DNA of 64,000 bases from UBA8886 sp002731655 (GCA_030754655.1 JASLZX010000001.1:1-64000); one strand, 5' to 3'; counted from the first letter of the stretch, positions 1-8,180 are shown. The notes: generated from the sequence alone by a model not told the origin. Numbers and translations: made by a program.

Positions 1-1
1 A

Positions 2-430
2 ATAGAACACAGATTCGATATACTTCAACTATTTCTAACTGAAATTCTCGGTATGGAAAAAGAAGAAGCCGCTGAGGTTGCTTGTAGAATGGAACATATT
101 CTAACCCGAGATGTCGAGACTCGTTTGAGTAATTTCTTAGGTGTTGATTCAGATAACGCTTCAGATATTATTAATAAGAAAATAAGCGTTGATTCCGAAC
201 CTGAACCTGACTTCCTTCCATTAACTAATTTTAGAGAAGGCAAAACAGGCAAGGTACGCATAATTCTAGAAAAGAGCGAGCTGACAGAAACTTTGGAACA
301 GGCCGGCCTGTCTCCAGGTCGTACGATTATGGTCAAGAAGGTTAACGACAAATGCTATGATGTCGAAACGGAGAATGCCTCATTGTCTTTGGACAGAGAT
401 CTAGCAGCCAAGATAATAGTCCAGAATTAA
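2..430 (+). CDS. DtxR/MntR-family metal-dependent repressor, C-terminal part (truncated by window edge)
   Basis: The reading frame is open from base 2 with no stop, so the gene begins before the window; the ATG at 53 is internal. The visible part begins inside the metal-binding and dimerisation domain, where 'EEAAEVACRMEHIL' matches the helix carrying Cys/Glu/His metal ligands in DtxR-type regulators. It ends with an SH3-like FeoA domain ('GLSPGRTIMVKKV'). The DNA-binding winged helix would lie upstream. Family members repress iron or manganese uptake genes when loaded with metal. Base composition is clearly more AT-rich than the following genes. The stop overlaps the next start by one base, so the two are probably co-transcribed. 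Confidence 0.8.
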   Translation: MEHRFDILQLFLTEILGMEKEEAAEVACRMEHILTRDVETRLSNFLGVDSDNASDIINKKISVDSEPEPDFLPLTNFREGKTGKVRIILEKSELTETLEQAGLSPGRTIMVKKVNDKCYDVETENASLSLDRDLAAKIIVQN

Positions 431-792
431 TGGCTTCCAAAGGCGTTCTCTATCTGTTGCTAAGCGGGCCTGCCAACACAGCACACGCGCTGGAATTGCT
501 ACGCCTGGCGGAGTCGCAGGCCGGCTCGGGCGACCATGGCGTCGCGGTGCTGCTGCAGGGCGACGCGGTCGCGTGGCTGGCCGGCGGCGATAGCGACGAG
601 GCGACCGGCGCGCCGCTCGCGGAAGCACAGTCGACACTGCAGGTCATCAGCGAGCTGGGCGGCGCAGTGTTTGCCTGCTCGCATTCGCTCGCCGAGCGCG
701 GCATCGTACCGGCGCTGAAGGTGCGCGAAGCGCTCGCGCCGCAGCGCGTCTCGCAGGCTATTGCCCGCAGCTGGCAGGTCATCTCCGGCTGA
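430..792 (+). CDS. DsrE/DsrF-like small protein
   Basis: A 120-residue protein with the pattern of the DsrE fold: an N-terminal strand 'GVLYLLLSGP', a helix with 'AHALELLRLA', then 'GVAVLLQGDAVAWLAGG' and a second strand 'GAVFACSHSLAERGI'. The family includes sulfur-relay proteins (TusB/C/D, DsrEFH) and many uncharacterised members. One Cys occurs in 'VFACSHS', near where sulfur-carrying DsrE proteins hold theirs, but I cannot assign sulfur transfer. It overlaps the upstream regulator stop by one base, and a thioredoxin gene follows after about 80 bases, which loosely suggests a redox or sulfur context. Confidence 0.6.
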   Translation: MASKGVLYLLLSGPANTAHALELLRLAESQAGSGDHGVAVLLQGDAVAWLAGGDSDEATGAPLAEAQSTLQVISELGGAVFACSHSLAERGIVPALKVREALAPQRVSQAIARSWQVISG

Positions 793-859
793 CCAGCGCA
801 AAAGCGTTTAACTACCCCCAAAGTGGCGCGCCCACCGCGGTCCAGAGGGACCCGATAAT

Positions 860-863
860 GGAG
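860..863 (+). promoter_or_regulatory. Shine-Dalgarno site of thioredoxin
   Basis: GGAG lies 8 bases before the ATG at 872 and overlaps the alternative GTG at 863, which argues for the ATG as start. It is one of the clearer ribosome-binding sites in the window, where many other starts look leaderless. Confidence 0.5.
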
Positions 864-871
864 TGAATTAT

Positions 872-1192
872 ATGGGCAACGCAATCGAAGTAACAGACGA
901 CACGTTCGAGTCAACCATCACCGACAACAAGCTGGTGCTGGTCGACTTCTGGGCACCCTGGTGCGGCCCCTGCCGCATGGTGGCGCCGGTGCTGGACGAA
1001 ATCGCCGGCGAGCACGGCGATAAGGTGACCATCGTCAAGGTGAACACCGACGAGAACCAGGCAGTCGCGTCAAAACACGGCATCATGTCCATCCCGACCA
1101 TGATGCTCTTCAAGGACGGTGAGAAAATCGACCAGATGGTCGGTGCCCTGCCCAAACCGCAGATAATGGCGAAGTTGCAGCCGCACTTCTAG
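872..1192 (+). CDS. trxA: Thioredoxin
   Basis: A 106-residue single-domain thioredoxin with the active site WCGPC (Cys31 and Cys34 from the ATG at 872), the buried Asp in 'LVDFWAPW' and the cis-Pro in 'MSIPTMMLF'. It reduces protein disulfides in the cytoplasm with a thioredoxin reductase encoded elsewhere. The frame is open to a GTG at 863, but GGAG at 860-863 sits 8 bases before the ATG at 872, so I take the ATG. No signal peptide is present. The closeness to typical bacterial thioredoxins is notable but not unusual in archaea. Confidence 0.93.
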   Translation: MGNAIEVTDDTFESTITDNKLVLVDFWAPWCGPCRMVAPVLDEIAGEHGDKVTIVKVNTDENQAVASKHGIMSIPTMMLFKDGEKIDQMVGALPKPQIMAKLQPHF

Positions 1193-1198
1193 TCCAGT

Positions 1199-1780
1199 TC
1201 AGCCAGCAACGACCCGTACTTCGTCGCGCTCCAGCTCGCGCCGTAGCTCTGTCGCGTCGGCGGCCGAGAGCCGGCAGCGCAGCGTGAAAACCTCGTACAT
1301 GCCTTCTATGCCACAGGCCTCGATTGCAACCGGCCCACCTTCCGCGCCGCCCACTGGTGCAAGCGTGACGTTGACCAACCCATCGACTGGGATACCGCCG
1401 GTGGTCGCCCGTCCCGCGAACTGGTCCAGCAGCTCCCACGCGGTCGCCGTCCCGCCGTCGAGCACCAGCACGTCACCGTAGAGCATTAGCCATCGCCCCG
1501 GACGGTCGACAGTTGGCCAGGCGCGCGAAGCAGGCAGCGGCGGCCGCTCGTCCTCCGGCACGCCAGCCCAGTGGCCGCGTTCGCCGCTCCAGTCGTCTTC
1601 GCTAACACTTCCTTCACTCGGCAGCGCCAGCAACACCGCTGCCGGCACCCAGCGGCTGCCGTCCCAGAGGTGTGCCGCGTGCGACAGCTCGCCTCTTTCG
1701 AGGTCGGCGCGCAGCCGCGAGACCGGCATCGGCCCGAAGGTCTCGTCGCCGACTCTGACAGGGTATTCGGGCTCGCTCAC
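1199..1780 (-). CDS. GYF_2-domain hypothetical protein
   Basis: A 193-residue protein. Residues ~5-55 resemble the GYF_2 domain: 'VGDETFGPMPVSRLRADLERGE' followed by 'LWDGSRWVPA'. Such domains bind proline-rich peptides or occur in bacterial and archaeal membrane-associated proteins. The C-terminal ~100 residues (beta-rich, beginning 'RPGRWLMLYGDVLVLDGG') are not recognised. The GTG start overlaps the stop of the upstream pentapeptide-repeat gene (GTGA), so the two are translationally coupled and may work together. It ends a few bases from the convergent thioredoxin gene. Function unknown. Confidence 0.6.
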   Translation of the reverse strand: MSEPEYPVRVGDETFGPMPVSRLRADLERGELSHAAHLWDGSRWVPAAVLLALPSEGSVSEDDWSGERGHWAGVPEDERPPLPASRAWPTVDRPGRWLMLYGDVLVLDGGTATAWELLDQFAGRATTGGIPVDGLVNVTLAPVGGAEGGPVAIEACGIEGMYEVFTLRCRLSAADATELRRELERDEVRVVAG

Positions 1781-3543
1781 GCTTGGTTAGAGTCGTAGCG
1801 CACGCCATCGGTCCAGATAGTCTGGTGCCAGTATGAATTGCTGAACTCGGTGCCGGGGCCGACGTTGGCGTCCTCAAAATTGGCATCCCCCAGATGCGCA
1901 AACTCAAAGTGGGCATTCTGCAGGTGTGCATACTGCAGGTCGGCATTCGTCAAATCGGCATTTTTCAGAATCGCATCCCATAGGTAGGCATTTCTCAGTT
2001 TCACATCCTTCAGGTCCGCATACTGCAGGTCGGCATCCTCCAGGTCCGCATACTGCAGGTTGGCATCCGTCAGGTCCGCATACTGCAGGTTGGCATCCGT
2101 CAGGTCCGCGTACCACAGGTTGGCATCTTCCAGATTCGCATACCGCAGGTCCGCAGACTTCAGGTAGGCATCCGTCAGGTTCGCATACCGCAGGTCGGCA
2201 TTCCTCAGATCTGCACCCTCCAGATTGGCATTTTGTAAGTCGGTATCTCTCAGGTTCGCATACCGCAGGTTGGCATCCTCCAGATACGCATCTTCCAAGT
2301 TGGCATCCTGCAGGTACGTACCCTCTAAATTGGCATTCCGCAGATTTGCATACTGCAGGCTGGCATTCCCTAGATGCACATCCTCCAGATTGGCACCCTC
2401 CAGGTCAGCATACTGCAAGTTGGCGTCCGTCATGTCCGCATACCGCAGAACGGCACCCGCTAGGTGCACATTCTCCAAGTTAGCACTCGCCAGGTCCGCA
2501 TACGCTAAATTGGCGTTGAACAGGTCCGCATTTGCTAGGTTGGCACTCGCTAGGTTCGCATACTGCAGGTCGGCAAAACCCAAGTTCGCACTTTCCAGAT
2601 TAGCATATCCCAAGTCCGCATACTGTAGATATGCACCGCTCAAGTCTGCACCCCTAAGGTCGGCACCCGCCAAATGCGCGCCATCCAGCCAAGCATCATT
2701 CAGTTCTACACCCTGCAGTTTGGCATCCGTCAGATCCACTCCCGTCAGGTTAGCAGAGGAGAATTTCGCCCCTTCGGCCTTGGTGTTCATCAACAGGCTC
2801 TCGTTCAACTGCGCCCCTGAGAGGTTTGTATCCTCCAGGTTGGCGCTGCGCAGGTTAATCCCGGTCAGGTCCATTCCACTCAAATCAGCACCCTCCAAGT
2901 CTGCACCAGCGCAGTTGCCATACGGCACCAGCTGGCAGGAGGTGGCATTCTCGAGCGCCGTCTCCAGCGCCGCGATGTCGGCCGCGTGCTCGGCAAGCAT
3001 GGTGTTGATGTTAGTGACCGAGGTTTCGAGTGTGGCGACGCGGGTCTCAAGCGCAGCGAGTTGCATCTCGACTGAGGCTATGTCGGCCGTTACGTTTCCG
3101 AGGTTGGCTTCAGCCGCGTCGAGGTCAGCAGCCATGGTGGCGATACTGGCTTCGGCTGCGTTAAGGTCGGCTGCGACCGCGCTCAGGTTCGCCTCCAGCG
3201 CCTCCATCAGCAGCAGGTCAGCGTCGAGGATATCGATGATTGCATCGATTTCCTCCTGTAGCTCTGCGATTTGCGCGTCGGTCGTATTGTCCGCGCTTTC
3301 GTTCTCGAGCGCGTCAATACGGGCGTCGAGAACCTCGATAAGCACGAGGTCGGCGTCGAGGATTTCGAATGTTACCTCAAGTTCGGCGTTCATCATCGCC
3401 AAATCAATCTCATTGATGTCGGCGGTTGACTTAACGTTTCTTATATCGGATTGCAGCGAGCTGCTGAAGAATACGTTCAGCAGCAGCACGACTGCCAGCC
3501 CTCCGGCGACGAGCGCCGTCTGGGTGGGATTGCCTTCGGCCAT
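1777..3543 (-). CDS. Membrane-anchored coiled-coil and pentapeptide-repeat protein
   Basis: A 588-residue protein with three parts. An N-terminal transmembrane helix lies at about residues 8-25 ('LVAGGLAVVLLLNVFF'). A long acidic coiled coil spans about 30-195 with heptad-like repeats of Leu, Ala and Glu. About 70 tandem A(D/N)LxxA pentapeptides then run from about residue 205 to 560 ('ADLEGADLSGMDL' onward), predicted to fold as a right-handed quadrilateral beta-helix. The tail 'SYWHQTIWTDG' resembles endings of other pentapeptide proteins. It could be a surface stalk with a rod-like head, or an internal scaffold; topology is undetermined. The repeats are mirrored in the DNA as a 15-base periodicity over 1.9-2.9 kb. 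The downstream GYF-domain gene overlaps it. Confidence 0.85.
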   Translation of the reverse strand: MAEGNPTQTALVAGGLAVVLLLNVFFSSSLQSDIRNVKSTADINEIDLAMMNAELEVTFEILDADLVLIEVLDARIDALENESADNTTDAQIAELQEEIDAIIDILDADLLLMEALEANLSAVAADLNAAEASIATMAADLDAAEANLGNVTADIASVEMQLAALETRVATLETSVTNINTMLAEHAADIAALETALENATSCQLVPYGNCAGADLEGADLSGMDLTGINLRSANLEDTNLSGAQLNESLLMNTKAEGAKFSSANLTGVDLTDAKLQGVELNDAWLDGAHLAGADLRGADLSGAYLQYADLGYANLESANLGFADLQYANLASANLANADLFNANLAYADLASANLENVHLAGAVLRYADMTDANLQYADLEGANLEDVHLGNASLQYANLRNANLEGTYLQDANLEDAYLEDANLRYANLRDTDLQNANLEGADLRNADLRYANLTDAYLKSADLRYANLEDANLWYADLTDANLQYADLTDANLQYADLEDADLQYADLKDVKLRNAYLWDAILKNADLTNADLQYAHLQNAHFEFAHLGDANFEDANVGPGTEFSNSYWHQTIWTDGVRYDSNQA

Positions 3544-3569
3544 ATCGCGCGCACGTTTTCCGGGCTATA

Positions 3570-4856
3570 TCAGTATGCGCGCAAATCCCTAGCTTTCATG
3601 ATTTCGCGCATGAAGCTGGTGGCGTAGGTGCCCTTGTCGAGCGCGAAGCGGAACTCCGGCACGCCGTTGTCCAGACTCCACTCCAGCGCCTGCGCCGTCG
3701 CGTGGATAGGGCGCCGCAGCCCGTCGGAAGCGAGCCGCGGCGCCTCCGGCAGCGCGTATCGCTCGCGGGCGATGTCGCTTTCGGCGACGATGCGTCGCTC
3801 GATATCGCCTTGCGGGCCTTCGGCGTAGGGTGCGCTGAAACCGGGGAGCAGCGCGGTGACCCACGCCTTACCTTCGGCGCAGCGCTTCACGAGCTTGGGC
3901 TGGTTGCGCGCGGTGACTGCAATCGGCGCGCGCTGGTCGGGGCCGCCGTGCCGGTCGGCCGGCAGCACGATGTCACCCTCCTCGGGGCGGTCGAGCGGCA
4001 GCCCTTGCGCTAGGCGCTGCGCGACCATGGCGTTGAAGAGCGCCGACTGCGCGGCGTGGATGAACATCTGCTGCAGGTTCGGCGGCAGCCGCTGCAGCGC
4101 CCCCTGCCAGTCGTCGGGCTGGCGTAGCAAATGGCCGACCAGCTGCCGCTCGAACAGCAGATGCCCCGGTAACGCCTCGAGCGTTACCGTCAGGTCGCCA
4201 GTATCACGGTAGTGAGCGCGCGCCGCCTCGGCAGCGGCGCGCGCTTCACTCGCGTCGGCCGCTTCCGTCGCTGGCGCACCGATGTAGGTCTCGACCGCGC
4301 GCTGCCAGTCGCCCCGCAGCAGCGCTTCGCCGACCAGGTGCGTCACCGGCCGTGACGCGCCGAAGCGCTGGACACCGAAGTAATTCGGAAAACGCCCCGC
4401 CAGCTCCGCCAGAATCACGGGAACGCGCGCTTCCGACTCGACCGCGTCGGCGACCCGCAGGGCGAAGCGGTTGCCGCGCAGCTGCCCCAGCCGCAGCGGC
4501 TTCACCGTGCGGTAGAGCGGCTCGAGCGTGATGCCCGCCAGCGCGACCGCCGCCAGCGCTTCGGGGCTGGCGCGCACGCTCATCAGCTGCGTCGTGACGG
4601 CGCGCTTGTCCTTGGTACCGGCGAAGCCAATCGCGCGCGGCTGGATGCCGAGCGCGCGGGCGAGGTCGCGCAGCAGCTGGTTGGTCTCGCAATTGCGCGC
4701 CGTGACGCGCACAATCGTGTGGCGGCCGTCGGCCGCCTCGGGCGGCAACAGCTCGCGCTCGACGACGGCGAAGTCCTCGGGGGTCGCGCGCAGCCGGCCG
4801 GCTATTCCGTCAGCGCTGGAGAGAAACGGCTCGCGCCCCGGCTCCGGGAGGCTCAT
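3570..4856 (-). CDS. truD: tRNA pseudouridine synthase D (TruD/Pus7 family)
   Basis: A 428-residue protein of the TruD family, which isomerises uridine to pseudouridine in tRNA (position 13 in the bacterial enzyme). The family signature 'GFAGTKDKRAVTTQ' contains the catalytic Asp, 'VQRFGASRPVTHLVGEALL' matches the family's FGxxRP segment, and 'PGFSAPYAEGPQGDIERR' lies near the C-terminus. The archaeal form carries the insertion domain and is longer than E. coli TruD (~350). Its ATG overlaps the last bases of rpoL by four, so the pair forms an operon. Complete, with no frameshift seen. Confidence 0.92.
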   Translation of the reverse strand: MSLPEPGREPFLSSADGIAGRLRATPEDFAVVERELLPPEAADGRHTIVRVTARNCETNQLLRDLARALGIQPRAIGFAGTKDKRAVTTQLMSVRASPEALAAVALAGITLEPLYRTVKPLRLGQLRGNRFALRVADAVESEARVPVILAELAGRFPNYFGVQRFGASRPVTHLVGEALLRGDWQRAVETYIGAPATEAADASEARAAAEAARAHYRDTGDLTVTLEALPGHLLFERQLVGHLLRQPDDWQGALQRLPPNLQQMFIHAAQSALFNAMVAQRLAQGLPLDRPEEGDIVLPADRHGGPDQRAPIAVTARNQPKLVKRCAEGKAWVTALLPGFSAPYAEGPQGDIERRIVAESDIARERYALPEAPRLASDGLRRPIHATAQALEWSLDNGVPEFRFALDKGTYATSFMREIMKARDLRAY

Positions 4857-5128
4857 GCCTCTTTGGCGAGCTTCTTCTGGATGGCGGCGATGTCGGCGAG
4901 GATGGACTCCATCGCGCGGTTGATGGCCGCCTTGGGGGTACCCTTCTTGGTGCGGACGTAGAAACGGGGGTCGTCCAGTAGGATGTGCCCCATGTAGTAG
5001 GAGGCGTAGTCCACCTGCGGGTCAGCCAACGTGCGGTTGAGCAGTGGCCCCAGCAGTGTCTCATTGGCGCCGTGGACTGTGATTTCCAGCTCGTTTTTCG
5101 ACTTGCTGACCTGCGTGACTTCAATCAT
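4853..5128 (-). CDS. rpoL: DNA-directed RNA polymerase subunit L (RpoL)
   Basis: A 91-residue archaeal RpoL, homologue of eukaryotic Rpb11 and the alpha N-terminal domain, which pairs with RpoD to nucleate polymerase assembly. Recognised from 'NELEITVHGANETLLGPLLN' and 'VDYASYYMGHILLDDPRFYV', followed by the C-terminal helix 'AAINRAMESILADIAAIQ'. Length is normal for the family. It overlaps truD downstream. Other polymerase subunits (H, B, A', A'') lie at 50-58.7 kb in this window. Confidence 0.92.
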   Translation of the reverse strand: MIEVTQVSKSKNELEITVHGANETLLGPLLNRTLADPQVDYASYYMGHILLDDPRFYVRTKKGTPKAAINRAMESILADIAAIQKKLAKEA

Positions 5129-5197
5129 GTTTCCGTCCGTAGCAACCTGCCCGCATGGCGAAGCTGGCTGCCGGGTTGGCGCGGACCTGCCTGCCGT

Positions 5198-6250
5198 TTA
5201 TAAGGATTGCACCGCGGCGGCCTGCTCGTCAGACGGCGCGTCGGTGCGGATGCCGAGCGGGTGGAAGATGCTCGACGACGCAAACCAGCCGCGCTCCCGC
5301 AAGGCGACCACGATGCGCTCGCGGGCGGGCGTCTCGCCCCTACCGACCGCGCGCGCCATTTCGTTCATGTCCCACAGCCCCGGCGGTCCCGGCAGCTCCG
5401 CGCGCAGCGTCGCCAGCAGCCGCTCCAGGCGGCGGCGACGCGGCGATGCCGCGTCGCCCGTCAACTCCGCCACGTCGGGGAACGCATCCGGCTCCCCAAG
5501 CGCGCCAGCCCAGAGCGGCCCCGCACGGCCACGCGCAGGCTCGTCGTACAGCGCCATCTCGCGCGAGAGCCAGCGCAGCGGCGGTGACTTGCCCGGCACC
5601 AGCCGCACCCACGCCCGCAAGTGATGCCCCTCGGCATAGCAAAGCAGCGGTGTGACGGCACGCCCCGTCGTGGTCGCTTCGCGCGCAATGGCGCCAAGCA
5701 GGACGCGCAGGCCGATTTCCTTGGCGGCCACTCCCGCCAGCGGCAGCGCGCCGTAGCGCTGCTCACACGCCCGGGGCTGCGCGCCACAGAGCACGGCGGT
5801 GTCGGTCGCCGCCACCCCCAGCACACCGCGCTCGGCAACCGCCCGCACGGCGGCGGGGAGGAAGCGCGCCGGCGTCCCGAAGGGGTCGATATCGAGCGCG
5901 CCGAATTCACGACCCTCGAGCACTTCGAGCAGATCGCCCTCGTGCACTTCCGCCGCGAGCGAGTTGCGCAACAGGTTGGCACGGATGGCCGCTACCGCGA
6001 GCGGCGAGCAGTCGCAGAACTCGACGGCGGCGCCAGCCTCGGCCATCAGCCGCAAGCCACGCACCCCCGACGCCGCAAGGCCATCGAGCGTTGTCCCGGC
6101 TGGCGCCAGCTTGCGCCAGAGCGCGATGTGCAGGTCGCGCGCGAACGCCATGGCTGGATTGTAGAAGACGCCGCCCGCACGGCCGGGACCGGAGCCGGGG
6201 CCCGACGCTTCGGCCTCGAACTCGACCGCTCCTTCGCGCTGGAGTTTCAC
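5198..6250 (-). CDS. trm1: tRNA (guanine26-N2)-dimethyltransferase Trm1
   Basis: A 350-residue SAM-dependent enzyme that makes N2,N2-dimethylguanosine at position 26 of tRNA. Visible motifs are 'GGVFYNPAMAFARDLHI', the SAM-binding 'LDGLAASGVRGLRLM', and the catalytic 'ALDIDPFGTPARFL'. The C-terminal domain keeps 'GPLWAGALG', but the Cys pairs that usually precede it in archaeal Trm1 (a zinc knuckle) are absent here, and the protein is somewhat shorter than the ~380 usual. Its start overlaps the upstream NTPase stop by four bases. Confidence 0.9.
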   Translation of the reverse strand: MKLQREGAVEFEAEASGPGSGPGRAGGVFYNPAMAFARDLHIALWRKLAPAGTTLDGLAASGVRGLRLMAEAGAAVEFCDCSPLAVAAIRANLLRNSLAAEVHEGDLLEVLEGREFGALDIDPFGTPARFLPAAVRAVAERGVLGVAATDTAVLCGAQPRACEQRYGALPLAGVAAKEIGLRVLLGAIAREATTTGRAVTPLLCYAEGHHLRAWVRLVPGKSPPLRWLSREMALYDEPARGRAGPLWAGALGEPDAFPDVAELTGDAASPRRRRLERLLATLRAELPGPPGLWDMNEMARAVGRGETPARERIVVALRERGWFASSSIFHPLGIRTDAPSDEQAAAVQSL

Positions 6251-6807
6251 ACCATTCCGGTCTTGAGGATGCGCACCGCCTTCGACGGCAGCAGGCCGGA
6301 GTTGATGCGCGTCACCTCGAGCGTGCGCAGATCATCCCGCTTGCGGATGGACTGGAGCAGCGGGTTGCGCGACCGCTTGTGCATCGTAATCAGCATCGGC
6401 TTGCCACACTCGAGCGCGTCGTCCAGCGCCTCGGCGAATTCCTTCGACTCCGAAACCAACTTGCCCACTTCGTCGATGAGAATCAGGTCGTTCTCCTCGA
6501 TAGCGCGCAGCACCGATTTGACCGCGATGCGCTTGACCGTGTCGAGCCGGATGCCGAGCGGCGTCGCCTCCGGGGTGCGTCCTGGCACGCGCGGCTTGAC
6601 GTCCCAGCGCACCGAGGCGGCCAGCTCCTCTTCACCGGTAATGTAGTCACGCAGCATAATGCCGACCATCACGCCATCCTCATCGATGGCGTGGGTGGTG
6701 AAGCCGCCGATGCTGAAGCGGTCGCTTACCATTTCGGCTATTTTCAACACCATCCCGGTCTTGCCGGTTCCCGGCTGACCTGAGATAGCTAGCTTGACTG
6801 GAATCAT
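6247..6807 (-). CDS. THEP1-like nucleoside-triphosphatase
   Basis: A 186-residue P-loop NTPase of the THEP1/NTPase_1 family. Walker A is 'GQPGTGKTG' near the N-terminus and Walker B is 'LILIDEVGKL' near residue 112. 'SIGGFTTHAIDEDGVMVG' matches the family segment after the first helix. Family members hydrolyse ATP and GTP slowly in vitro and their cellular role is unsettled. It lies between the Cas4-like nuclease and trm1 on the same strand, overlapping trm1 by four bases, so co-transcription is likely. Confidence 0.85.
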   Translation of the reverse strand: MIPVKLAISGQPGTGKTGMVLKIAEMVSDRFSIGGFTTHAIDEDGVMVGIMLRDYITGEEELAASVRWDVKPRVPGRTPEATPLGIRLDTVKRIAVKSVLRAIEENDLILIDEVGKLVSESKEFAEALDDALECGKPMLITMHKRSRNPLLQSIRKRDDLRTLEVTRINSGLLPSKAVRILKTGMV

Positions 6808-6835
6808 GTGGAGCCTCCCAAAGCGGCGTAGTGGT

Positions 6836-7678
6836 TTAAGTGTTGCCGCCCGCCGGTGGCTTGTCGAGTCGCTCGGAGCAACCCCTGCGGCGCGAGCAGT
6901 TCTGGCACTTGCCGGGGCGGTTGTGGTTGCGGTGAACCTCGCTCTGTCCCGCCAGCGCGTCGTTCATCTCTTCCAGCTTCTCGAGCACGATGGCTTTCAG
7001 CTTCGGCTCCCACTCGACCGTGTGCGGCTCGGTCTCGAGGCCATAGCGCAGCTGCCCGCCGGGCGGGGACTTGCCGTACATCTCCTCAACCAGCAGGCAG
7101 TAAGCGCCCGCCTGCAGCACGTGGCTGAAGAAAGGCGCCCGCGGGCGGCGGCCGGTCTTGACCTCGACTGGGATGCGCATGCCATCCTCGTGCAGGATGT
7201 AGTCAGGTCGCCCGGCGAGGTTGTGTTTATCTGACTTGAGGACCGGCGACTTCGCGGTCAGGTCGTCGGGCGCCTCGATTTCACCCTCGCCCAGCTTGTA
7301 ATCGTCGCGCAGTTTGTCGACACGCTCGGTCGACTGTAGCAGCTGGTAGAGCAGGAACGATGCGCCCAGCATGAAAAACAGGCTCACGATGAGCATGATG
7401 TTGCCCTCGTTGGAGCCAATACGCCAGAGGATGAAGAGCGCCGCCAGCACCAGTATCCCGATGTAGAGCACGACCGCCAGCAGCGTGCTGGAGGTCTCGC
7501 GCGACTTGTGCTCCTCGTGGAGCAGCGTCTTGAGTGAGTCGCCAATTTCCTGATGCTTCTCAAGACCACTCGCGACTTCGCTGCCTTCGGCGTCGACGCC
7601 TGTGCGACCCAGCCACCACGAGAGGGGGCAGTATCCATACCGCTCCATCTCGGAGGCCGAGATGACTTCCTTGCTCAT
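6836..7678 (-). CDS. Cas4-like PD-(D/E)XK nuclease with two transmembrane helices
   Basis: A 280-residue protein of the Cas4/Dna2-like RecB nuclease family. The nuclease motifs are His42, Asp159 in 'GRPDYIL', Glu172-x-Lys174 in 'PVEVKTG', and the Gln189xxxTyr193 motif. Four cysteines (17, 258, 261, 267) are placed as in the 4Fe-4S cluster of Cas4 and AddB-type enzymes. Two hydrophobic helices (about 65-85 and 93-113) are inserted between the first motif and the catalytic core, so the nuclease is predicted to be membrane-bound. All catalytic residues are present. There is no CRISPR array or other cas gene in the window; the neighbours are RNA-biology genes. A role in DNA repair or end processing is inference. 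Confidence 0.8.
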   Translation of the reverse strand: MSKEVISASEMERYGYCPLSWWLGRTGVDAEGSEVASGLEKHQEIGDSLKTLLHEEHKSRETSSTLLAVVLYIGILVLAALFILWRIGSNEGNIMLIVSLFFMLGASFLLYQLLQSTERVDKLRDDYKLGEGEIEAPDDLTAKSPVLKSDKHNLAGRPDYILHEDGMRIPVEVKTGRRPRAPFFSHVLQAGAYCLLVEEMYGKSPPGGQLRYGLETEPHTVEWEPKLKAIVLEKLEEMNDALAGQSEVHRNHNRPGKCQNCSRRRGCSERLDKPPAGGNT

Positions 7679-7740
7679 CGGTGTTAAGTCCGGGGTTGGG
7701 TCCGGGAAAACCCCCAGCCGGGGACAGCAAAAAAGCCTTT

Positions 7741-8142
7741 TCAGACCTGACGGTAAGTTTCGCTCCAGGCGAGGTTACCGTATTCGGCAATCTCGTACGC
7801 CCAGCGCAACTCGTGTGGGCCATTCCCGTCGCTAAAGCGGATGGTCAGTAATAGCTGGTAGTCGAAGGCCGACGGCTCGTGGTATACCAGCGACGGCAGC
7901 TTCACCGACTGGTGCGCCGCCAGCGCGCCCGGGCGCCATGACTGTTGCTCGACGAGCAGGGTGTCGTTCCAGACCGACAATTCAATCTCCAGCCCCGAGA
8001 AGGCGAGGGTCCCCTCATTGGTGACGCGACACTGGATGAAGTTGCCCGAATAGGAGTGGTGGTAGACCGTCTCGACCCCCAACTCGGTGCGCGGGATGGC
8101 GTACGCCCAGCCAGCCCAGAGCAGCAGCAGGATAGCGCCCAC
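7741..8142 (-). CDS. Hypothetical membrane-anchored or exported protein
   Basis: A 133-residue protein beginning with a hydrophobic helix ('GAILLLLWAGWAYA', a signal anchor or signal peptide), followed by a beta-rich domain containing 'CRVTNEGTLAFSGLEIELSV', similar in style to FxLYD or immunoglobulin-like extracytoplasmic domains. The GTG at 8142 is the chosen start. The frame stays open into the end of the upstream gene, so the true start is uncertain. It follows the giant exported protein on the same strand with only ~38 bases between, so it may assist or accompany it. Family not recognised. Confidence 0.55.
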   Translation of the reverse strand: MGAILLLLWAGWAYAIPRTELGVETVYHHSYSGNFIQCRVTNEGTLAFSGLEIELSVWNDTLLVEQQSWRPGALAAHQSVKLPSLVYHEPSAFDYQLLLTIRFSDGNGPHELRWAYEIAEYGNLAWSETYRQV

Positions 8143-8180
8143 CGCGCTGATGCGCGTCAGCAGCCGCTGCTGTTCGCGGT

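Noticed and set aside
1900..2900. Short regular repeats suggesting a CRISPR array or satellite DNA
   Set aside because: The repeats are 15 bases apart, degenerate and translate into A(D/N)LxxA pentapeptides within one ORF; no spacers exist.
2225..3592. Long plus-strand ORF (455 codons) opposite the pentapeptide-repeat gene
   Set aside because: It is the antisense image of the 15-base pentapeptide periodicity; its product is Ser/Ala/Arg-rich low complexity and the minus-strand gene is clearly real.
5621..6646. 341-codon plus-strand ORF opposite trm1 and the NTPase gene
   Set aside because: Antisense shadow; Arg-rich product without domains, crossing two well-supported genes.
6836..7678. The Cas4-like gene as evidence of a CRISPR-Cas system
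   Set aside because: No repeat-spacer array or other cas gene occurs in the window; Cas4-like nucleases are common outside CRISPR.
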